Positions 7,999-14,398 of a stretch of DNA of 34,514 nt are shown here, piece after piece. The notes under the pieces were generated by a model that ran no database searches, was not told the origin of the DNA, and was given only the letters and a program-made list of their open reading frames with translations. The number at the start of each line of letters is the position of its first letter. The stretch's first letter is position 1. Source of the stretch: Mesorhizobium prunaredense (GTDB taxonomy: Bacteria; Pseudomonadota; Alphaproteobacteria; Rhizobiales; Rhizobiaceae). The stretch covers positions 42,746 through 77,259 of the forward strand of contig NZ_FTPD01000056.1 in the NCBI RefSeq assembly GCF_900156895.1. Direction: 5' to 3'. The position numbers and the translations under genes are program-made.

Positions 7999-8859
7999 AT
8001 GCCCTTTGCCCAGTTGAAAGACCGCGCGCTCGTTTCCGTGGCAGGCCCGGATGCCGAGAATTTTTTGCAGAACATTTTGACCACCGACCTCGACGCACTG
8101 GCTGCCGGCGAAGCAAAGCCGGGCGCCTTGCTGACGCCGCAAGGCAAAATCCTGTTCGACTTCCTGATCTCCCGCGCTGGCGAGAATTTGTTCCGCCTCG
8201 AATGCCGATCCGACATATCAGATGATTTCATGCGGCGGCTGATGCTCTACAAACTGCGCGCCAAGGTCGATATCGCCAAGGCAGATCAGGGACTTGTCGC
8301 TGTTGCGTGGGGGGATGATTCAACCGCTTCGCAGTTTGATTCAACGCCGGTTGCAGATGCACGGTTCCTCGACGCAGTCGTCAATCGCTTTTATGGCGCC
8401 ACGGCGGCGGGCGGCGACCCGGCCGCATGGCAAGCCCTGCGTATCGCCCATGGGATTGCCGAAAGTGGCAGCGACTATCAGCTCGGCGACGCCTTCCCGC
8501 ATGATGTGCTGCTCGATGAAACCGGCGGCGTCGGCTTCAGGAAGGGTTGCTATGTCGGCCAGGAGGTGGTTTCGCGGATGCAGCATCGCGGCACCGCCAG
8601 ACGGCGGGTGCTGATCGTTTCGGCCGAACGGCCCCTGCCCGCTCCTGGCACAGAGTTGACAGTTGCAGGGCGACCGGTCGGCACGCTTGGCACTGCCGCC
8701 GGCACGGCGGGCCTCGCCATAGCCCGTATCGATCGCGTCAAGGCAGCGCTCGACTCCGGCCAGCCGATCATGGCGGATGACGTCCCGGTGTCGCTCACCA
8801 TCCCGGCCTGGGCGAAATTCATCTTCCCGCAGGAACCCGTCGGCGCGGAGGAGGCCTGA
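7999..8859 (+). CDS. ygfZ: YgfZ/GcvT-like folate-binding protein (Fe-S cluster maintenance)
   Basis: A 286-residue YgfZ-family protein. These tetrahydrofolate-binding proteins help maintain certain iron-sulfur enzymes in the cytoplasm. The family signature K-G-C-Y-x-G-Q-E is exact at residues 182-189 (KGCYVGQE), with the conserved cysteine. The N-terminal half (LVSVAGPDAENFLQNILTTD) resembles the aminomethyltransferase fold. I chose ATG 7999 because MPFAQLKDRALVSV is a compact family-like N-terminus. An in-frame ATG at 7960 and an earlier start at 7909 are alternatives. The stop codon overlaps the next start (TGATG), indicating translational coupling to the HD hydrolase. Confidence 0.93.
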   Translation: MPFAQLKDRALVSVAGPDAENFLQNILTTDLDALAAGEAKPGALLTPQGKILFDFLISRAGENLFRLECRSDISDDFMRRLMLYKLRAKVDIAKADQGLVAVAWGDDSTASQFDSTPVADARFLDAVVNRFYGATAAGGDPAAWQALRIAHGIAESGSDYQLGDAFPHDVLLDETGGVGFRKGCYVGQEVVSRMQHRGTARRRVLIVSAERPLPAPGTELTVAGRPVGTLGTAAGTAGLAIARIDRVKAALDSGQPIMADDVPVSLTIPAWAKFIFPQEPVGAEEA

Positions 8860-9491
8860 TGGCGGCCGACCGTCCCGGCGCGCCACCGCGGGCCTGGCAG
8901 CGCATGCTATCGGGCCGGCGGCTCGATCTGCTCGACCCCTCGCCACTCGACATCGAGATTTCGGACATCGCCCATGGGCTTGCTCGCGTCGCCCGCTGGA
9001 ATGGCCAGACCATCGGCGATCACGCCTTTTCCGTCGCCCAGCATTCGCTGCTGGTCGAGGCGCTTTTCGGCGAGCTGGTGCCGGACGCCCCAGCCGATGC
9101 GCGGCTGGCGGCTTTGCTGCACGACGCGCCGGAATATGTCATCGGCGACATGATCTCACCGTTTAAATCGGTGATGGGCGGCAGCTACAAGGAGTGCGAG
9201 CTGAGGCTGCAGCGTGCCATCCATCTGCGCTTCTCGCTGCCGGTCGAACCGGTTGCGGGCCTGCGCAAGGAGATCAAGCGCGCCGACCAGATCGCCGCCT
9301 ATTTCGAGGCGACGCTGCTTGCCGGCTTTTCGACCGCCGAGGCGACCGAATTCTTCGGCCGGCCGCGCGGCTTCAATGCCGACCGCTTCGATTTCACCCC
9401 GCGTTCGGTGACCTGGGCGCAAAACGCGTTTCTCAAACGGTATGCGGCAATCGAGAAATCGCGGCGCCAAACGGTGCTGCCGGCCGACTGA
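8859..9491 (+). CDS. HD domain hydrolase (YfbR-like)
   Basis: A 210-residue HD-superfamily phosphohydrolase. The metal-binding pattern is visible: H in SVAQHSLLV, the HD pair in ALLHDAPEYVIGD, and the distal D in RADQIAAY. The layout resembles YfbR-type 5'-nucleotidases acting on deoxynucleoside monophosphates, but the substrate is not proven. It begins on the last base of the ygfZ stop codon (TGATG) and so is translated with it. The protein ends 115 bases before the convergent ATP-grasp gene. Confidence 0.9.
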   Translation: MAADRPGAPPRAWQRMLSGRRLDLLDPSPLDIEISDIAHGLARVARWNGQTIGDHAFSVAQHSLLVEALFGELVPDAPADARLAALLHDAPEYVIGDMISPFKSVMGGSYKECELRLQRAIHLRFSLPVEPVAGLRKEIKRADQIAAYFEATLLAGFSTAEATEFFGRPRGFNADRFDFTPRSVTWAQNAFLKRYAAIEKSRRQTVLPAD

Positions 9492-9605
9492 AAAAACGCT
9501 AAATTAGCCGGAGGGGATAACAGCGCCGTCCTCGGGCGGGGAGCCGAAGGTGTGGGCCCGCCGCGACGGATAGAACGCTGTGGCGTCGATCGGATAGAAC
9601 CCCTG

Positions 9606-11069
9606 CTACCGCCCCTGTCGGTCGAGCCGCTCCAGGAACCACTGCGTCAGCCGCACCCAGACCTCATCTTTTTCGCCGGAATCCTCCCAGCCATGGTCGA
9701 GGTTGGGATTGTCGTTGACCTCTATGACGAAGACACCGTCCTTGGTCTCCTTGAGGTCGACGCCGTAGAGACCATCGCCGATGCAGCGCGCCGCCCTCAC
9801 CGCCGTCTCGACGACATGGGCCGGCGCCTCCTTCAAGGTGAAGGTCTTGATGCCGCCCTGGTCGGGCTTGCCGTTGGCCTTGTGATTGACGATCTGCCAG
9901 TGCTTCTTGGCCATCAGGTAGTGAACGGCAAACAGCGGCTGGCCGCCGAGCACGCCGACGCGCCAGTCATATTGGGTCGGAATGAATTTCTGTGCGATCA
10001 AGAGATCGGAATCCTCCAGCCATTCGGTGGCAAGCGTCTTCAGCTCCTCAAAGGTGGCGCATTTCTTGACGCCGCGTGAAAACGACGAGTCCGGGATTTT
10101 CAGCACCAGCGGAAAGCCCAGCGTCTGCGCCGCCACTTCAAGGTCCGAGATGCCGGCGATCATCACCGTCGGCGGCACCGGCACCTTGTTGTAGGTCATC
10201 AGCTCGCTGAGATAGACCTTGTTGGTGCAGCGGATCATCGACAGCGGATCATCGATGACCGGCATGCCTTCCTGCTGGGCGCGGCGCGCGAAGCGGTAGG
10301 TGTGATTGGAGATCGAAGTCGTCTCGCGGATGAACAGCGCGTCGTAGTTGGCGAGCTTGGCCAGATCCTTTTTGGTGATCGGCTCGATTTCGACGCCCAT
10401 CTTTTCGGCGATCTTGGCCCAATAGCGCAGCGACGAGATCTCCGATGGCGGCAACTCCTCATGCGGATCGACCAGCGTGGCGAAGGTGTAGCGCGCCGGC
10501 GTGCGGCCTTTGGTGTCACGCCACTCGCGGCTGGTGTAGGTCTCAAGGCACTGAAGAAAGCGCTTTTCTTCCTCCTCGGTCATCCTGGCCAGCGGATGGA
10601 AGCCGATCTTGCGGATCGAGGCCCATTCGGCGCTGTCCGTGATGTGCACTTCCAACGCCGGCGCTCGGAACCAGTCGAACAAAAGCTTGGCGAAGCGATC
10701 CCATATCCTCGACGAGCCGATGCCGAAGAAGATGCAGACTTTTTGCGGAAAGGCTCCGCCCAGATCCTTGCGGCATTTGTTGAGCGCGAGTTCCAGCTCC
10801 GGCAGCGCATGATCGTAGAGCTTGCGCTCGGACAGGTCGATCATCGTCTCGACCGTCGGAATGACCTTGTGGCCGCGCGAACCGGCGAGCAGCGAGGCAT
10901 AGTAGCCGCGGCTTTGGTAGCCGTAATTGTTCGACAGGTTGATGACTTTCGGCCGCTGGCCGCGAAACAGCGCCGGATGCGCAAGATAGTCGCGATTGGT
11001 GATGATCTTGTGCGGTGTCGCCACCTGATCGAGATCGTTCTGCCGGCCGGTAAGGATGACCCAGGTCAT
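9606..11069 (-). CDS. RimK-family ATP-grasp ligase with N-terminal RLAN domain
   Basis: A 487-residue protein. The N-terminal half (KVINLSNNYGYQSRGYYASLLA) matches the RLAN domain found before some RimK-type ATP-grasp enzymes. The C-terminal half, from about residue 270, is an ATP-grasp domain: IRCTNKVYLSELMTYNKVPVPP, the ATP-binding PLVLKIPDSSFSRGV, and the metal-binding end FVIEVNDNPNLDHG. Such enzymes ligate a carboxylate to an amine through an acyl phosphate, commonly adding amino acids to proteins or making peptides. Its start codon overlaps the stop of the GNAT-C39 gene (ATGA), so the two proteins are made together. The substrate is unknown; RimK itself glutamylates ribosomal protein S6, but this architecture is different. 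Confidence 0.9.
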   Translation of the reverse strand: MTWVILTGRQNDLDQVATPHKIITNRDYLAHPALFRGQRPKVINLSNNYGYQSRGYYASLLAGSRGHKVIPTVETMIDLSERKLYDHALPELELALNKCRKDLGGAFPQKVCIFFGIGSSRIWDRFAKLLFDWFRAPALEVHITDSAEWASIRKIGFHPLARMTEEEEKRFLQCLETYTSREWRDTKGRTPARYTFATLVDPHEELPPSEISSLRYWAKIAEKMGVEIEPITKKDLAKLANYDALFIRETTSISNHTYRFARRAQQEGMPVIDDPLSMIRCTNKVYLSELMTYNKVPVPPTVMIAGISDLEVAAQTLGFPLVLKIPDSSFSRGVKKCATFEELKTLATEWLEDSDLLIAQKFIPTQYDWRVGVLGGQPLFAVHYLMAKKHWQIVNHKANGKPDQGGIKTFTLKEAPAHVVETAVRAARCIGDGLYGVDLKETKDGVFVIEVNDNPNLDHGWEDSGEKDEVWVRLTQWFLERLDRQGR

Positions 11070-12172
11070 TGTCTGTCGCGCTTTCCGAGGATTATGGCGG
11101 CACGCAATCCATCGCGGCCGAATTGCGCCATGTTCATGAAGATGCCGTAAGGCACCGGAATGTTGGCGGCATCAAGGATGGTCTCCTGTCTCTCGTCTTC
11201 GACCCAGGGATCGTGGATCAGGATATGGTCGCCATCGTCGCCGATGGCCAGCACCCAGTGCGGAACCTTCTTGCCGAACATAAGGAAGCCGCTGATCAGG
11301 ACCAACACCAGTTTTCCTTCTGCGATTGCCGTGCGGATATCGTCGATGGCGAATGGACGGTAATTCACCGGGATGCCGTAACGTTCCGCGCGCCGGCGAA
11401 AGTCGACCTGCGCCAGTTCCATCACCCGCCGCTTGTCTTGGCTGCGCACCGACTGCAGGAACAGCGCACCATGGAAGGAGACATATATCTCGGCAGAGAG
11501 CCCGCTTTCGTGGCCGGCAACGGCGAGGCCGAACGGCTCGCAGCCGCCCGGCCCCGACATCATGAAAACGGTGGTCGATTCGCGCCACAAACGGACTTCC
11601 ATCACCGGGTCAGGCAAGAAGCCGGGATCGAAATTGGCCATCGCCATCATCAGACAGCACGGGCCGCAAGTGAAATCGCAGGTCTGCTGGTAGAATGGCA
11701 CCCTGGTGGCGACCGGAATGTCGCCGCGCAAGGTCTTTTCGTAGCGCAGCGCCGTGGCGCCGTCCTCGTAATAGCCCGGTTCGCGGCCGATCTTGCGGTA
11801 GCCGCTCTGCTCGTAAATGCGGATGGCTCGGCTGTTGTCCTCGCGCACCTCGAGACGCAGCATCATGCGGTTGTGCTCGAAGGCGGCTTCCTCGGCCCGC
11901 TTCAACAGCATGCGGCCAATACCGAGCCCACCGGAAAGCGGACCGGTGGCGATGGAATAGAGCCGCGCGACTCCGCTGCCCTTGCGAAACAGCACGACCG
12001 CGTAACCGGCGATGCGGCCGCCGTTTTCGGCAACTAGCATCTCGGCGGTCTCGCGTTCGATCAACTGACGAAAGGAACGGCGGGAAATGCGGTCGCCAGA
12101 GAAAACAGCTTTTTCGATCGCCGCGAGGTCATCGACGTCGGACGCGCGGGCCGTGCGAATCTCGGCAGGCAT
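11066..12172 (-). CDS. GNAT acetyltransferase fused to a C39-like cysteine peptidase
   Basis: A two-domain protein of 368 residues from ATG 12172; the frame continues to a TTG at 12256, but the GNAT fold begins at EIRTARASD, so the shorter form is preferred. Residues 1-150 are a RimI-like GNAT domain with the acetyl-CoA loop GLGIGRMLL at 82-90. Residues 155-368 are a papain-fold C39-like peptidase (DUF3335 type). Its catalytic set is complete: Q163, C169 in TCGPCC, H305 in PHW and D321 in HDPW. It is coupled to the RLAN/ATP-grasp ligase. Comparative genomics has linked GNAT, papain-like peptidase and RLAN/ATP-grasp families as a predicted amide-bond-forming system; its product is not known to me. 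Confidence 0.88.
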   Translation of the reverse strand: MPAEIRTARASDVDDLAAIEKAVFSGDRISRRSFRQLIERETAEMLVAENGGRIAGYAVVLFRKGSGVARLYSIATGPLSGGLGIGRMLLKRAEEAAFEHNRMMLRLEVREDNSRAIRIYEQSGYRKIGREPGYYEDGATALRYEKTLRGDIPVATRVPFYQQTCDFTCGPCCLMMAMANFDPGFLPDPVMEVRLWRESTTVFMMSGPGGCEPFGLAVAGHESGLSAEIYVSFHGALFLQSVRSQDKRRVMELAQVDFRRRAERYGIPVNYRPFAIDDIRTAIAEGKLVLVLISGFLMFGKKVPHWVLAIGDDGDHILIHDPWVEDERQETILDAANIPVPYGIFMNMAQFGRDGLRAAIILGKRDRQ

Positions 12173-12305
12173 GCGGGCTTGGAAAACCTCGATTGGATTA
12201 TGGAAAGGCCTGGTCAGAAGTGTCGACAACACAGCCGAAGCGCCAGCATCCGTCAAGCGCTATCGCACCTCGATTCGGGCTGAATTGTGACAGTTTTTGC
12301 GGCGC

Positions 12306-12410
12306 CTGACCCCGATGATCGAAATCGATCTTCGGAAAGGAATCATGCGCAGAAATTAAAGTGCTACAGCGTCCTTTGCATGTCCAAAGACGCGCGGCGC
12401 TGTAGGCGCA
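12306..12410. repeat. Dispersed palindromic intergenic element, copy A
   Basis: The second half, from AAAGTGCTACAGCG to GGCGCTGTAGG, closely matches 32123-32173 upstream of dapA. Both carry CCTTTGC, a GTCC core and terminal CTACAGCG/CGCTG(T/C)AG arms. The first half is an imperfect palindrome starting CTGACCCCGA. The copy lies between the anti-sigma gene and the GNAT-C39 gene and fills most of the gap between their ends. Confidence 0.75.
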
Positions 12411-12432
12411 ACCTTTGAAAAAACAGCGCAGC

Positions 12433-13224
12433 TCAGCTGGCCAGCCCGGCGACAAGCTGGCTGTAGGCGCTCTTCGCCACTGCAGTCAGCTGCGCGCGCG
12501 GCAGCGAGCCGACGACGGCGCAGCCATAGCCCTTGTCCAACCAGTAGATCGCCTCGGGGCCGTCTTCTTCCGATCCGTAAGTGCCCTTGGTCTTCTCGAC
12601 CGATTCCGCGGTGACGAACAGCGAGATGCGCTCGCCCTTGGCGTCCTCATAAAGCAACATCGCGGCCTTGCTCTCGCCAGCGGGCAGCAGCCGACCGCCG
12701 ACGAGCTGGAATCCTTGCGCCGCCAGATCCGGTGCGACCAGCTTCAGGCCGACCCTGTTGGACAGCCAGGTCTGCAGATGATCCTTGTCGCTGGCCGGCA
12801 CTTCCACCGCATGCCGCTGCTCGGCGGCATAGAGGACATGGGCTGCGATCGCCTGCTCGGCGAGTTGGCCCTCAGCCGAGTCTTCCAGACCGAGATGGTC
12901 GATGCCGGCGACATAACCGCCGACACCGCCAATGGCCAGCATCGCCGCTGCGGCAGCCACCCGCCACCAGCGCGAGCTCGATGCCGTCGTCTTGACCGGC
13001 GCCTCGCCGAACACGATATTTTGCAACCGTGCCGGCACCGGTTCGTCGAGCACGCCGGCGAAGGCGGCACGCAGTGCTGCGCGGTCGGCGACATAGCGGA
13101 CGCTCCTCGCCTTCATTTCAGGACTGGCCTCGAGCCAGGCATCATAAGCCACGCGCTCGTCAACCGGCAACTCGCCATCGAGGGCCATATGGATGTCGCG
13201 TTCGGAAAAATCGCGCCGGGTCAT
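12433..13224 (-). CDS. Membrane-anchored anti-sigma factor
   Basis: A 263-residue protein whose N-terminus (SERDIHMALDGELPVDERVAYDAWLEASPEM) looks like the sigma-binding helical domain of anti-ECF factors. It lacks the Cys pair of zinc-containing ZAS domains. One transmembrane helix is at about 88-108, and a C-terminal domain of 150 residues should lie in the periplasm. Its start overlaps the sigma factor's stop codon (ATGA), the classical arrangement for making a sigma and its inhibitor in step. The sensed signal is unknown. Confidence 0.88.
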   Translation of the reverse strand: MTRRDFSERDIHMALDGELPVDERVAYDAWLEASPEMKARSVRYVADRAALRAAFAGVLDEPVPARLQNIVFGEAPVKTTASSSRWWRVAAAAAMLAIGGVGGYVAGIDHLGLEDSAEGQLAEQAIAAHVLYAAEQRHAVEVPASDKDHLQTWLSNRVGLKLVAPDLAAQGFQLVGGRLLPAGESKAAMLLYEDAKGERISLFVTAESVEKTKGTYGSEEDGPEAIYWLDKGYGCAVVGSLPRAQLTAVAKSAYSQLVAGLAS

Positions 13225-13739
13225 TTCTCGACGATCCTTATCGCCCGGCGACGCGCGGCGTCATCCAGCAGCCCGCGCAACTCGTCACGCCCGCGCGCGA
13301 TGCGCGACATCAGCGTGCCGGCCGGAACGCCGAGGATGTTGGCGGCCTCGGCATAGGAAAAGCCTTCGATGGCGACCATGACCAGTGCTGCGCGCCGATC
13401 GGGGCTGATCGCCTGCAACGCGTCGATGATCTCGCGCGAGGCGATGCTCTCCACCTGCTCAGCGGGTGCTGCCTGCGCCTCGCGCGCTTCCAGCGGCAGC
13501 ATCGCTGCTTCGCCGCGCCGGTTCACCTTGCGCATCTGGTCGATGAACAAATGATGCATGATCGTAAACAGCCACCTCCTGGGGCTTTCTCCAGTCTGCC
13601 AATTGTCGAGCCGCACAAGCGCTCGTTCGAGACAGTCCTGAACGAGATCGTCGGCGGAATCGCGATCGCGCAGCAGCGAGCGCGCATAACGGCGCAGGCG
13701 TGGTATCTCGCCCAGGATTGCTGCCTTCTTTTCGTCCAT
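13221..13739 (-). CDS. ECF-family RNA polymerase sigma factor
   Basis: A 172-residue sigma-70 family extracytoplasmic-function factor. Region 2 runs from RLRRYARSLLRDRDSADDLVQDCLERAL through RRWLFTIMHHLFIDQMRK. Region 4 is ALQAISPDRRAALVMVAIEGFSYAEAANILGVPAGTLMSRIARGRDELR, with the helix-turn-helix for the -35 element. There is no region 3 and no C-terminal extension. It directs polymerase to a small regulon, probably an envelope or stress response, held in check by the coupled anti-sigma factor. A candidate self-recognised promoter is at 13851-13876. Confidence 0.95.
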   Translation of the reverse strand: MDEKKAAILGEIPRLRRYARSLLRDRDSADDLVQDCLERALVRLDNWQTGESPRRWLFTIMHHLFIDQMRKVNRRGEAAMLPLEAREAQAAPAEQVESIASREIIDALQAISPDRRAALVMVAIEGFSYAEAANILGVPAGTLMSRIARGRDELRGLLDDAARRRAIRIVEK

Positions 13740-14091
13740 GACCGCTGGTTCTGAGGTCGTCCTTGTTCATCCGATTGAACGCGCCTTCACGGCGCGGCGC
13801 AAGCGGCCAGCGCGAAGCGGTCCGCCGCTCGGCCACCCAAGCAACAAGATAACGCTGGCGCGAACCGGTTTATTCCCGGTGGGATTGAGAGGCAAAGCAG
13901 AATCCTCCCATCGCGGGCGACGCGACAAAGGACCCGATAACCCGCCGTTGCATGTGCGGAAGGCGCAGCGATCTAGAATCGAGCCGTCGAGTTCCTTCGC
14001 ACCCAAGAGGGTGCTGTCCCTCCAGCGCTGCGGAATATCCCGCGCCGTATTGGGGCTCACAGTTGAACCGCCCGGACCGGGCTCGCCAACG
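13740..14091. other. Intergenic region upstream of the sigma factor
   Basis: It holds the likely ECF promoter (13851-13876) and the sigma leader. The rest, up to the vapB stop codon at 14092, contains no PIN-domain toxin or other convincing gene on either strand. A 97-codon minus-strand ORF here is Arg/Pro/Gly-rich and looks random. Confidence 0.5.
13851..13876 (-). promoter_or_regulatory. Candidate autoregulatory ECF promoter
   Basis: On the minus strand the sequence reads GGAAT, 17 bases, then CGTTAT, which fits the general ECF pattern GGAAY-N16/17-CGTT. It points at the sigma gene, whose start lies about 105 bases downstream. The match is by eye; ECF pairs are commonly self-regulated. Confidence 0.5.
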
Positions 14092-14334
14092 TCAGTCTTC
14101 CCATGCCTCGTCGGTGAATGCCTTCATGTCGAAGGTGGGATCGGATGGCCCCAACGCGGCACACTTCTCCTGCAACACCGCAATCCTGTCACGCAAAGGC
14201 TTGCGGGCGTGGTTACGCTCAAGTTCATGCAAAAGTGCAATCCGCACTGCTTCTGTTTTGCTGGCGGCGTTGATCTCGTGCTGCAATTTTGTGGCCAGCG
14301 CATCCACTTCCTTGTCGCGAATATAGAGAGGCAC
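14092..14334 (-). CDS. vapB: VapB-family antitoxin without adjacent VapC
   Basis: An 80-residue protein of the Rv0623/PSK transcription-factor-like VapB family. It begins MPLYIRDKEVDALA (GTG start, with AGGAGA at good spacing), followed by SKTEAVRIALLHELER, the short ribbon-helix-helix-like DNA-binding part. The C-terminal toxin-wrapping tail GPSDPTFDMKAFTDEAWED is typical. Such antitoxins are normally followed at once by a PIN-domain ribonuclease VapC, but nothing of the kind is present in the 350 bases downstream. It may be an orphan left after toxin loss, or act on another VapC in trans. Confidence 0.85.
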   Translation of the reverse strand: MPLYIRDKEVDALATKLQHEINAASKTEAVRIALLHELERNHARKPLRDRIAVLQEKCAALGPSDPTFDMKAFTDEAWED

Positions 14335-14398
14335 TTTTGAATATCTCCTGCTGAACCTTCAACTATTCCATTTATCGGACATTCAAACAGATAATCCC

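Noticed and set aside
12415..13356. 313-codon plus-strand ORF opposite the anti-sigma gene
   Set aside because: Antisense shadow; His/Arg-rich composition and no domain.
13767..14060. Possible vapC toxin downstream of vapB
   Set aside because: The 97-codon ORF has none of the PIN-domain features (no early VIDTS or similar acidic motif) and looks random.
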